A stretch of DNA of 8,712 bases from positions 1-8,712 of the forward strand of contig JAUPVY010000021.1 of the NCBI GenBank assembly GCA_030916785.1, given 5' to 3'. Numbering within the stretch: position 1 is the stretch's first letter; the number at the start of each line of letters is the position of its first letter. Positions 1 through 6,529 of this stretch are shown in pieces. Both the position numbers and the translations under genes were made by a program. The notes beneath the pieces are model-generated. The model searched no databases and was not told the DNA's origin. It was given only the letters and a program-made list of their open reading frames with translations. The DNA is from Patescibacteria group bacterium. GTDB lineage: Bacteria; Patescibacteriota; Minisyncoccia; Phycocordibacterales; DATDWN01.

Positions 1-14
1 AAAATTAAATCAAT

Positions 15-1247
15 ATGAAAAAATACATACTAATAATAGCCATCTTAATATCTGCACTTAGTTCAAGCCTTGTTGTTTCTGCTCAAGACTGGCAACCTGT
101 GGGACAAACTGACGAAAGGGGTGAGTACGGAAACCAGATGTTGTTCAAGTTATATAGAAATTTCGCAAAAGTTCCTCTAGTTGATATTGTTGTTCCAACT
201 ATTCTAGAAGTAGACTTTAAGATAAACGATGCTTATGAAAATTCTTTTGCTGTGTATGATGAAACAGCTAAAAAGTTTATACAGTCCAAACTAATGTACA
301 CAGAGTCACTGAGAACCCCTGTTGTTAGCTCTTTTGACTCAGTAACAAATTATAACTTGTCATCGATGTTTGACGATAATCTTTCAACTAAAGAAGAGTT
401 CTACTTAAACAATTCAGATGTAGGCATAACTAAAATAAAGATAAGTTTTCTAAAGCAGATAAAATCAAATGAGCTTACTTTGACTTTAAATAAATACATT
501 TCTCTTCCTTCTTCAATTACAATAAAGGCAATAACAAACGGCAAGGAAGTGGTCGTCTTGAATAAATATGTTCCTAAATCATCCAGAATAAATTTTATTG
601 AAACTTTGGCTAAGGACTGGATAATAGAAATGAATTACTCTCAACCTCTAGACATAATGGAATTAGATCTAAATGACCTTTCAAACACAACAACAAAAAA
701 GAGCTTGCGTTTCTTGGCTCAACCAAAAAATTCCTACACGGTATATCTTAACCCTGAAAACCCAGTTACTGAATATTTTGGAGAATCTCCAAATCTGAGC
801 AGCCCTACTGGTGTAAAGAAAGTTGGATTTTTGAGTGTTCAAAACAACTCAGTCTTTGTTTTGGCTGATACAGATGGAGACAAAATACCTGACATGCAAG
901 ACAACTGTGTTACTACTAAAAATCCTAACCAAGAAGATATAGATGGAAATGGAAGGGGAGATTTATGTGATGATTTTGACTATGATTCCCTAGCCAATAT
1001 AATAGATAATTGTCCAAACACAGTAAATGCCAACCAAAAAGACACAGACAACGATGGTATTGGTGATGCTTGTGATCCAGACGAGAGTAGACTTACAGAG
1101 AAATATCCTGGATTAGTTTGGTTTGGCATATCATTTGCCGCTATAGTTTTTCTAGGACTCCTATTTGTAGCTGGAAATAAAATAAGAAAAAACAACAACG
1201 AGCCAAACCCGCCACAAGCCCCAGAACAGCCAAATAATATAAACTAA
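15..1247 (+). CDS. Secreted, membrane-anchored thrombospondin type 3 repeat protein
   Basis: A 410-aa surface protein. Residues 1-23 are a signal peptide (MKKY, hydrophobic core, cleavage likely after VSA). Residues about 24-280 form an unrecognised region rich in predicted beta strand. Residues about 284-357 carry Asp/Asn-rich calcium-binding thrombospondin type 3 repeats: DTDGDKIPDMQDNC, a degenerate DIDGNGRGDLCDDFDYDS, and DTDNDGIGDACD, with paired cysteines. A single membrane helix follows (about 365-387), then a short basic and Pro/Asn-rich tail, so the bulk is predicted to be extracytoplasmic with the C-terminus inside. The ATG at 15 is chosen because the signal peptide starts there; no SD is visible in the 14 bases upstream. 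Family knowledge: such repeats bind Ca2+ and are common in CPR cell-surface proteins. The function, perhaps adhesion or envelope structure, is inferred. It is probably cotranscribed with the next gene. Confidence 0.85.
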   Translation: MKKYILIIAILISALSSSLVVSAQDWQPVGQTDERGEYGNQMLFKLYRNFAKVPLVDIVVPTILEVDFKINDAYENSFAVYDETAKKFIQSKLMYTESLRTPVVSSFDSVTNYNLSSMFDDNLSTKEEFYLNNSDVGITKIKISFLKQIKSNELTLTLNKYISLPSSITIKAITNGKEVVVLNKYVPKSSRINFIETLAKDWIIEMNYSQPLDIMELDLNDLSNTTTKKSLRFLAQPKNSYTVYLNPENPVTEYFGESPNLSSPTGVKKVGFLSVQNNSVFVLADTDGDKIPDMQDNCVTTKNPNQEDIDGNGRGDLCDDFDYDSLANIIDNCPNTVNANQKDTDNDGIGDACDPDESRLTEKYPGLVWFGISFAAIVFLGLLFVAGNKIRKNNNEPNPPQAPEQPNNIN

Positions 1248-1253
1248 TAATTT

Positions 1254-1451
1254 ATGAAAAACAACAGAGGTTTTATAGGTAGAATAATATTACTAATAGT
1301 TGCTGTAATTGCCCTGAAGTACTTTTTGGGTTTTGACATCGTAGAATGGATAAAATCACCAAAAGTTCAAGGGGTCTTGGTGCCCATAGTAAATTTCTTT
1401 AAAACTATTTACTTTTGGCTGGATAATTTTGTCAGAAATTTAATTAGTTAG
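1254..1451 (+). CDS. Small single-pass membrane protein, unknown function
   Basis: A 65-aa protein starting 6 bases after the stop of the TSP3-repeat gene and followed by an intrinsic terminator, so it is most likely the second gene of a two-gene operon. The N-terminus is basic (MKNNRGFIGR). Residues about 11-26 are a hydrophobic helix, and the rest (about 30-65) is aromatic and amphipathic (FFKTIYFWLDNFVRNLI), perhaps lying along the membrane. There is no SD before the ATG. I do not recognise the family. A role alongside the upstream surface protein is inferred only from position. Confidence 0.7.
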   Translation: MKNNRGFIGRIILLIVAVIALKYFLGFDIVEWIKSPKVQGVLVPIVNFFKTIYFWLDNFVRNLIS

Positions 1452-1495
1452 AGATAAGATAGATCTACAAAAATTTTAACCTACCCAAATAGGGG

Positions 1496-1522
1496 AGCCA
1501 CAGGTCAGATCTGTGGCTTTTC
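1496..1522 (+). terminator. Intrinsic terminator of the TSP3 operon
   Basis: Perfect 8-bp inverted repeat AGCCACAG (1496-1503) / CTGTGGCT (1511-1518) with a 7-nt loop, running into TTTT (1518-1521). It lies 44 bases after the stop of the 65-aa gene, in the right orientation to end the + strand operon. Confidence 0.8.
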
Positions 1523-1891
1523 TATTACAGGTATCCCCTAGTATGAAATTTTCAAATTTTATGGATAATCATCTGTATCCACAAAAAGTAGAGAAGTGAG
1601 ACAAAAACGAGCCTCTATAATGACCCAGGTTAAAAGTTTACATGCATAGACAGGGAAGTATTCATAGAAAATCTAACTAAAATTTTTATTCTTTGTTTGG
1701 TCAGCTTTCCTCAGCCGTAGCATGAAAAAAGATATATTGTGCGACACGCTGTATTAATCCTTCCCTTCACATACATATCTATAAATAAGAATTCAGAAAA
1801 ACCAACATCGCTTCTATTCCCCACAAATATATAGCTCTACCGAATTTAAAATAAAAAAATAGTAATACTCTCCCATTATTTGAGAGATAAC
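1523..1891. other. Gene-free region between convergent transcription units
   Basis: About 370 AT-rich bases between two terminators. I find no convincing gene. An 18-codon ATG ORF at 1543-1599 has no SD and no coding look. Small hairpins occur: GGATA/TATCC at 1563-1580 and CTCTC/GAGAG at 1868-1886. A TATAAT on the + strand at 1616-1621 lacks a -35 partner, so a short + transcript ending at the 1892 terminator is only a remote possibility. No match to the conserved core of elements A and B is seen. Confidence 0.5.
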
Positions 1892-1918
1892 AAAAAACTC
1901 CCATTTCGGGAGTTTTTT
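1892..1918 (-). terminator. Intrinsic terminator of the transglycosylase gene (bidirectional)
   Basis: Inverted repeat AAAAAACTCCC (1892-1902) / GGGAGTTTTTT (1908-1918) with a 5-nt loop, 4 bases past the stop of the minus-strand gene at 1923. A6 and T6 flank the GC stem, so it can work on both strands. The CTCCC/GGGAG stem is the same as in the terminator behind rpsI (8121-8136). Confidence 0.85.
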
Positions 1919-1922
1919 GGTT

Positions 1923-2366
1923 TTATTTGTTTAAGGCTAGATTTTGGTTTTCATACTTACCCCAACAAGGCTTAGATGATACCCAAGGTTGTGTACCTTG
2001 ATCCATATAAAGCTTTCTGGCGTATGCAGTGTTACCTTCAATAGTGTAGATGTTATAATCTCCGGCTTTTGAAGCATCTAAGTGATAATACTCATTTATT
2101 TGCATCACACCGACATCTGCGTTATTAACTCTACCTCGATGAACTTCTCCATCTTTGTCGAGTTGTCTGAAAGTAGATTCACATCTTGCGATTTGAATCA
2201 TAATAGGTATATCAGAGAAATACTCACGTATATACTCCTCAGTACTCATTATATTTTCTACCTCTTTTCTTGATATTTCTTTAACAGCTCTTGTTTCCAC
2301 TTTTGGAACTTCACTAACTGTTATTGGACTGGTTATGCCTGTAAAAGACGAAACCATCATAAACAA
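1923..2366 (-). CDS. SLT-type lytic transglycosylase-like protein
   Basis: A 147-aa protein with a minimal goose-lysozyme/SLT fold. ARCES at residues 60-64 places the presumed catalytic glutamate at E63. VGVMQIN (85-91) is the family's GxMQ[IL] motif, followed by N112-Y120 (NTAYARKLY) and a WVSSKPCW end (128-135). Family knowledge: these enzymes cleave the glycan strand of peptidoglycan by an intramolecular transfer; here the likely role is wall turnover or opening the wall for surface structures. Residues 3-20 are hydrophobic, so export is likely. The start is uncertain: the first conventional codon is TTG at 2366. Reading back in frame gives LNFTAISLF before a TAA at 2397-2399, which would complete a signal-like segment if an ATT at 2388-2390 were used. 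No SD precedes either. Domain call strong, start weak. Confidence 0.75.
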   Translation of the reverse strand: MFMMVSSFTGITSPITVSEVPKVETRAVKEISRKEVENIMSTEEYIREYFSDIPIMIQIARCESTFRQLDKDGEVHRGRVNNADVGVMQINEYYHLDASKAGDYNIYTIEGNTAYARKLYMDQGTQPWVSSKPCWGKYENQNLALNK

Positions 2367-2404
2367 ACTTATAGCAGTAAAATTTAAAATACAAGATTAA
2401 TTAG

Positions 2405-2410
2405 ATTATA
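2405..2410 (-). promoter_or_regulatory. Possible second -10 box for the transglycosylase gene
   Basis: A perfect TATAAT on the minus strand, 38 bases before the TTG start and 14 before the alternative ATT start. No good -35 hexamer is seen at 16-18 bases. If used, transcription would begin near 2398 and give a very short leader for the ATT start. Confidence 0.35.
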
Positions 2411-2435
2411 ATTCTGGATGTCTATTTAACGGAAA

Positions 2436-2454
2436 AACTCAGATCTACTGAGTT
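2436..2454. promoter_or_regulatory. Dyad at the probable transcription start (operator or 5' hairpin)
   Basis: Inverted repeat AACTCAG (2436-2442) / CTGAGTT (2448-2454) with a 5-nt centre. It sits where the minus-strand promoter at 2461-2490 should start transcription. It could be a repressor operator or a 5' stem-loop on the mRNA. On the minus strand it is followed by TTT, so it could also terminate read-through from the membrane gene at 2716-3198. Confidence 0.45.
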
Positions 2455-2460
2455 AGGTAT

Positions 2461-2490
2461 ATTGTATCACACTCATATGCCACTTGTCAA
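2461..2490 (-). promoter_or_regulatory. Sigma-70-type promoter upstream of the transglycosylase gene
   Basis: On the minus strand: TTGACA (2485-2490), 18-base spacer, TACAAT (2461-2466), with an extended TGA just before the -10. Predicted start near 2454, giving a leader of about 88 bases to the TTG at 2366. This is the best minus-strand promoter in the window. Confidence 0.65.
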
Positions 2491-2593
2491 TGAAATAACA
2501 CGAAAAATAGGGTATGAAAAGAGTAGTTTCACGGCTTTACAGGGCCGTAGAATGGCCATTTTTAGTACACATCAAAATAAGGCAAAAATCAAT

Positions 2594-2691
2594 CCGGTAG
2601 TAGAAATTGACCTTGTACCAAGGCACATTGATGATCGAGGTCAATTTCACTACGGGATTAGCCCTGTAGTGAGCTATTGCTCTACTACTGG
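2594..2691. other. Four-helix junction, candidate structured RNA or complex terminator
   Basis: Four helices meet with no unpaired base at the junction. P1: 2594-2603 with 2682-2691, 10 bp, one G-U on the + strand (2596/2689). P2: 2604-2613 with 2638-2647, 10 bp, closing a 24-nt loop. P3: 2648-2656 with 2662-2671, 9 bp and one bulged T at 2665. P4: AGC/GCT at 2672-2681. The G-U pair would be C-A on the minus strand, which weakly favours a + strand RNA, but no + promoter is seen. The alternative is a 3'-UTR terminator for the minus-strand membrane gene: the structure starts 24 bases after its stop and is followed on that strand by TTTTT (2584-2588). A further hairpin, ACGGC/GCCGT, lies at 2531-2548. 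Confidence 0.4.
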
Positions 2692-2715
2692 GGCAACTTG
2701 TGGCAGAACTTGGGA

Positions 2716-3198
2716 CTAAATAAACATCAAAATCACAAAAGGTAACAAACTCCATCCAAATACCCTCCCCAACCCCATAAATAGGGCATCTATTGACCCA
2801 GAAAAGTTGTGAAATAGGTTCAAATCAACAGTTGTATAAGAGAAAACCATAAACAAAACTAGGATGCAGACGGTTAAACCAAGCTTCCCTATGAATCCAG
2901 AAGAATCATCATATGATGAGGTGTGTTTGTTTATAACAATGGAAATAATAACAAACAAAACTAAAAAGATTCCTAGTTTATTTAAAAGAGCACCTGTATC
3001 CCCGCTTAAGACAATAAGTTTATCGAAAAAAGGAATTTGGTTGTATAAAAAAGTAGCTGGATAAAAAGCCAGGATAAGAGAAATCATTCTTGATTTACTG
3101 AAATATGCCACGGCCAAGAAAATAACCACGAACGCCACTATTAAAAATAGTACGTCACCAGAAAGAGAGCTTGTGATTTTTGATATAAATCCTGACAT
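2716..3198 (-). CDS. Five-segment integral membrane protein, unknown function
   Basis: A 160-aa, very hydrophobic protein with helices at about 15-33, 37-53, 70-90, 101-122 and 135-160. The second loop holds a polar stretch (KHTSSYDDSS, 91-100). It ends within the last helix (VILMFI). No catalytic or transport motif is visible and I do not recognise the family. The ATG at 3198 is supported by an extended -10 box ending only 6 bases upstream, implying an almost leaderless mRNA. It follows dnaJ but has its own promoter, and a hairpin separates them. Confidence 0.7.
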   Translation of the reverse strand: MSGFISKITSSLSGDVLFLIVAFVVIFLAVAYFSKSRMISLILAFYPATFLYNQIPFFDKLIVLSGDTGALLNKLGIFLVLFVIISIVINKHTSSYDDSSGFIGKLGLTVCILVLFMVFSYTTVDLNLFHNFSGSIDALFMGLGRVFGWSLLPFVILMFI

Positions 3199-3204
3199 GT
3201 CAAA

Positions 3205-3213
3205 AGTATATCA
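3205..3213 (-). promoter_or_regulatory. Extended -10 promoter of the membrane protein gene
   Basis: Minus strand TGA followed by TATACT (hexamer 3205-3210). No clear -35, as expected for an extended -10 type. Six bases separate it from the ATG at 3198, so transcription should start at or within a base or so of the start codon. Confidence 0.55.
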
Positions 3214-3217
3214 AATA

Positions 3218-3239
3218 ACCCCCTACGATAATAGAGGGT
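3218..3239 (-). terminator. Terminator-like hairpin after dnaJ
   Basis: On the minus strand ACCCTCTA / TAGGGGGT pair over 8 bp with one G-U and a 6-nt loop, followed by TATTT. It lies 27 bases past the dnaJ stop. The U tract is poor, so termination may be partial. Confidence 0.5.
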
Positions 3240-3266
3240 CATTTGGTAGAAACTCGATTAAATAAT

Positions 3267-4346
3267 TTATATACCTTCTTTCTTGAGAGACTCAACCAGC
3301 TTTCTTGCTTCTTTGGATAGTTTCTTGGGTAAAAGCAGATGAAGTTTTATGAGAATATCACCTCTATAATGTTTGTCGTAAGGAACACCTTTGTTTTTTA
3401 TTCTCAAAACTTCCCCATGTGTCACCCCTTCTGGAATTCTTACTTTAATATCTCCATCAAGAGTTTTTATTGTTTCCTCTCCACCCAACAATGCGTCAGT
3501 AAGTTTGACGTTTAAGTCCATCAAAAGATTTTGACCTTCTTTTCTGAAGACTGTGTGCTTTTTGACATAAATCTTTATGTACAAGTCACCTGTCTGACCT
3601 CCGGAGACAGCTTCTCCAGCACCAGAGAGTCTCATCATTTCACCGTGATCTATTCCGGCTGGTATTTTTACTTTGATTTCGCTCTCTTTCTTCAAAATGC
3701 CGTGACCATGGCAGGCGCTACATTTAACTTTTGGAATTTTACCCGTGCCCTGACAGGACTCACATGTACTAGTAGTCTCAAACTGGCCAAAAAAAGTTCT
3801 TTTCACTTCTCTTATCTGGCCTTTGCCGTTGCAAGTATCACATTTTGTCATTTCGGTACCTTTCTCAGCCCCATTTCCGCCACAAACCCCACACTTTGAA
3901 ACCTTGTTTAGCAATACGCTACGCTCCACTCCGAAAACTGACTCCTCAAAAGATAGTTCTATGTCTATGGATATGTCTCGGCCTCTTTTGGTTTGAGCCC
4001 TACCACCACCTCCAAAGGCATTGCCGAATAAATCTCCGAAATCAAATTCAAAGCCTCCTCCTTGACCACCTTGGGTAAATTGGGAGAAATCAAATCCGCC
4101 AAAGCCTCCTTGAGGTCCTCCAGCCCCTCCAGATGCGTTGAAATTGCTTCCATACGCGTCGTATTGAGCTCTTTTACTGTCATCTGACAATATGGAGTAG
4201 GCTTCATTGATTTCCTTGAATTTAGCGTCATCTCCAGTTTTTTTGTCTGGATGATATTTGTGCGCCAAAGTCCTAAAAGCTTTCTTTATCTCGTCTTTTG
4301 AAGCCTTTTTATCAACGCCCAATGTTTCGTAGTAATCTTTTGACAT
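3267..4346 (-). CDS. dnaJ: Chaperone DnaJ (Hsp40)
   Basis: A 359-aa full-length type I Hsp40 that delivers unfolded clients to DnaK and stimulates its ATPase. In order: J domain (1-66) with the HPD motif at 32-34; Gly/Phe-rich linker (about 67-116); a zinc-binding domain with all four CxxCxGxG repeats (C152/C155, C169/C172, C195/C198, C209/C212); then the C-terminal substrate-binding domains to residue 359. The start is the ATG at 4346 (MSKDYYETLGV), which matches the family N-terminus. An in-frame extension to 4400 adds 18 residues unlike DnaJ and overlaps the promoter. It lies 71 bases downstream of dnaK on the same strand. No SD is visible. Confidence 0.97.
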   Translation of the reverse strand: MSKDYYETLGVDKKASKDEIKKAFRTLAHKYHPDKKTGDDAKFKEINEAYSILSDDSKRAQYDAYGSNFNASGGAGGPQGGFGGFDFSQFTQGGQGGGFEFDFGDLFGNAFGGGGRAQTKRGRDISIDIELSFEESVFGVERSVLLNKVSKCGVCGGNGAEKGTEMTKCDTCNGKGQIREVKRTFFGQFETTSTCESCQGTGKIPKVKCSACHGHGILKKESEIKVKIPAGIDHGEMMRLSGAGEAVSGGQTGDLYIKIYVKKHTVFRKEGQNLLMDLNVKLTDALLGGEETIKTLDGDIKVRIPEGVTHGEVLRIKNKGVPYDKHYRGDILIKLHLLLPKKLSKEARKLVESLKKEGI

Positions 4347-4364
4347 GATGTTTTTATAGCGATT

Positions 4365-4370
4365 ATTATA
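4365..4370 (-). promoter_or_regulatory. Possible internal -10 box before dnaJ
   Basis: A perfect TATAAT on the minus strand, 18 bases before the dnaJ ATG, predicting a leader of about 11 bases. No convincing -35. It could give dnaJ transcription independent of dnaK; no terminator separates the two genes. Confidence 0.4.
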
Positions 4371-4417
4371 AGGTTTTTTGAGTTTGAGTATACTTGACAA
4401 TCTTAGATTAAATTGTA

Positions 4418-6331
4418 TTACTTTTTGCCTTCTTCCGGCTTTTTCTCCTCAAAATCAGCATCTCGAACTTTTTCACCTTCGCCCGCTGTTGCACTTCCTG
4501 CTTCCGGCGCCTTCTGTGCTTCCTGTGCAGCCTTGTTTATAATCTCTCCTACTTTAGAAAGCTCTGTAGAAAGTTCAGTTGTAGCTTTCTTTATTGCTTC
4601 CATATCCTCACCTTCTTTAGCTTTTTTAAGATCCGCAATTTTTGTTTCAATTGAATTCTTCAAATCAGCAGGAACTTTATCTCCAGCGTCTGTTAATGAT
4701 TTTTCCGCTGTATAGATAAGTTGCTCACCAATGTTTTTTGCTTCAACTAAATCTTTTTTCTGGAGGTCATCTTGTGCATGCATCTCTGCGTCTTTTTGCA
4801 TTTTTTCAATCTCTTCTTTTGATAGACTTGATCGAGCCTCAATTCTAATTGATTGCTCTTTGCTTGTGGCCTTATCCTTTGCCTTAACTGACAAAATTCC
4901 GTTGGCATCCACATCAAACATCACTTCTATTTGAGGCATACCCCGTGGAGCTGGTGGAATTCCATCCAAAATAAATCTACCGAGAGATTTGTTATCTCCA
5001 GCCATAGCTCTTTCTCCTTGAACAATATGAATCTCTACAGAAGTCTGGTTATCTGCTGCAGTTGAGAAAACCTGTGAACGAGAGGCTGGAATGGTTGTGT
5101 TTCGTTCTACAAGCTTTGTAGCAACCCCTCCCATAGTCTCTATACCAAGCGAAAGCGGTATAACGTCCAACAATAGGACATCTTTTACGTCTCCGGACAT
5201 AATACCTCCTTGGATGGCTGCTCCTAGAGCTACAACTTCATCAGGGTTAATTGATTTGTTTGGTTCCTTACCAAAGAACTCCTTAACCTTTTCTGACATT
5301 TTTGGCATACGAGTTTGACCTCCAACAAGGATCACCTCGTGAATATCTGCGTTTGAGAATCCGGAAGCTTCCATAGCCCGTTTTGTAATTGCCATTGCTC
5401 GATCAATAAACTCTGCAGTTAATTCTTCAAGTTTTGCCCTGCTTAGTTTTATAAGCAAGTGTCTTGGGCCAGAAGAGTCAGATGTGATAAATGGAATATT
5501 TATTTCAGACTCCATAGCAGTTGAGAGCTCTATTTTTGCTTTTTCTGCTGCCTCATCTAGTCTCTGAAGAGCAAGAGTGTCCCCTCTCAAATCAATACCG
5601 GATTCTTTTTTGAATTCATCGGCTAGGAAGTTTATTATTTTTTGATCAATATCCTTGCCTCCCATGTGTGAGTCTCCATCTGTTGATTTCACTTCAACCA
5701 CAGCATCCCCCACCTCGAGAACTGACACATCAAAAGTACCACCTCCAAAGTCGAAGACAACAATTTTTTCCTCTTTCTTACCTTTATCAAATCCGTATGC
5801 AAGAGCAGCGGCCGTAGGTTCGTTTATTATTCTCAAAACCTCAAGACCTGCTATAGCCCCCGCATCTTTTGTAGCCTGTCTCTGTGCATCGTTAAAGTAC
5901 GCAGGAACTGTAATAATAGCCTGTGTTACTTTTTCCCCTATCTTTGCCTCTACATCGGCTTTTATTTTAGACAAAACCATGGCAGAAATTTCTTCTGGAG
6001 TGTAATCTTTTTCTGACATTTTTACCTTCACTCCGCCTGTAGGAGATTTCAAAACCTCAAAAGGTACTACAGCTTTGTCTTTCTGCACACCTTCGTCATC
6101 AAATGTGTGACCTATAAATCTTTTTATTCCAAAAATTGTGTTTTTTGGGTTTGTTACAGCTTGTCTTTTGGCCAAAAGTCCCACCAATCTTTCTCCAGTT
6201 TTTGAAACAGCAATAATAGATGGAGTGGTTCTAGCACCTTCCGCGTTTTCCAATATCTTAGGATTCCCAGCTTCCATTATGGCGACTGCTGAGTTTGTTG
6301 TTCCTAGATCTATACCAATTATTTTACTCAT
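4418..6331 (-). CDS. dnaK: Chaperone DnaK (Hsp70)
   Basis: A 637-aa full-length Hsp70, an ATP-driven cytosolic foldase working with GrpE and DnaJ. The nucleotide-binding domain (1 to about 380) has the phosphate-1 loop GIDLGTTNS (6-14), the catalytic lysine at K70, phosphate-2 FDFGGGTF (193-200) and VGGQTRMP. The interdomain linker is VLLLDVIPLSLGIET, with Ile where Thr is usual. The substrate-binding beta domain, helical lid (about 505-600) and an acidic/basic tail ending in DADFEEKKPEEGKK follow. The autophosphorylation Thr of the usual GDTHLGG motif is Ser221 here (GDSHMGG), a mild substitution. There is no SD before the ATG and no clear promoter between it and element A, so transcription may come from grpE or the 102-aa gene through element A. 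Confidence 0.98.
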   Translation of the reverse strand: MSKIIGIDLGTTNSAVAIMEAGNPKILENAEGARTTPSIIAVSKTGERLVGLLAKRQAVTNPKNTIFGIKRFIGHTFDDEGVQKDKAVVPFEVLKSPTGGVKVKMSEKDYTPEEISAMVLSKIKADVEAKIGEKVTQAIITVPAYFNDAQRQATKDAGAIAGLEVLRIINEPTAAALAYGFDKGKKEEKIVVFDFGGGTFDVSVLEVGDAVVEVKSTDGDSHMGGKDIDQKIINFLADEFKKESGIDLRGDTLALQRLDEAAEKAKIELSTAMESEINIPFITSDSSGPRHLLIKLSRAKLEELTAEFIDRAMAITKRAMEASGFSNADIHEVILVGGQTRMPKMSEKVKEFFGKEPNKSINPDEVVALGAAIQGGIMSGDVKDVLLLDVIPLSLGIETMGGVATKLVERNTTIPASRSQVFSTAADNQTSVEIHIVQGERAMAGDNKSLGRFILDGIPPAPRGMPQIEVMFDVDANGILSVKAKDKATSKEQSIRIEARSSLSKEEIEKMQKDAEMHAQDDLQKKDLVEAKNIGEQLIYTAEKSLTDAGDKVPADLKNSIETKIADLKKAKEGEDMEAIKKATTELSTELSKVGEIINKAAQEAQKAPEAGSATAGEGEKVRDADFEEKKPEEGKK

Positions 6332-6367
6332 AATTTTTTATTAATTAATTTGATAAAAGTTAAACGA

Positions 6368-6529
6368 AAAAACAATAAGATATTTTTTTGAGACCCCGCA
6401 GGCCTCCAGCATGGTGTAGTCAATGACCCGAGCAAAGCGAGGGCTCTTGACGACTGGAGGCTGAGGACAGGCCTTAAGAAATTCGCTGGAATTTCTTAAG
6501 GTTGCTCAAAAAAGTATCTTATTGTTTTT
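6368..6529 (+). ncRNA. Structured element A, candidate novel noncoding RNA
   Basis: P1 is a 25-bp closing stem (6368-6392 with 6505-6529) with one G-U on the + strand (6383/6514). Inside: CCGCA (6396-6400); P2, 7 bp (6402-6408 with 6455-6461); bulge GCAUGGU (6409-6415); P3, 8 positions with one A-G mismatch (6416-6423 with 6447-6454); an internal loop with UGACC (6424-6428) and GGGCUC (6441-6446); a tip with tandem GA on both sides of GC-AAA-GC; UGAGGACA (6462-6469); hairpin P5, 13 bp (6472-6484 with 6489-6501), loop GCUG. The same plan recurs in element B. The orientation is opposite to all neighbouring genes. The right arm overlaps the last codons and stop of the 102-aa gene. No convincing + promoter was found. 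It does not match RNase P, SRP, tmRNA or 6S signatures known to me. Confidence 0.75.

Noticed and set aside
1523..1891. Third copy of the A/B element
   Set aside because: Short matches (AATGACCC near 1620, TAGCATG near 1717) are scattered, in the wrong order and not supported by pairing stems.
2462..2719. 85-codon + strand ORF (TTG start) across the four-helix junction
   Set aside because: No SD, no recognisable domain, and its sequence is explained by the inverted repeats inside it. Kept only as an alternative reason for conservation there.
4347..4400. N-terminal extension of DnaJ by 18 residues
   Set aside because: The added residues are unlike DnaJ N-termini and overlap the probable -10 box; the ATG at 4346 matches the family.
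4394..4421. TTGACA-16-TATTAC on the + strand in the dnaK-dnaJ gap
   Set aside because: The -10 is poor and no + strand gene or structure follows; it would only be antisense to dnaK.
6368..6529. Terminal inverted repeats of an insertion sequence or MITE
   Set aside because: The arms of elements A and B have no sequence in common, no target-site duplication is evident and no transposase is present. Conserved pairing with different sequence fits RNA stems better than transposon ends.
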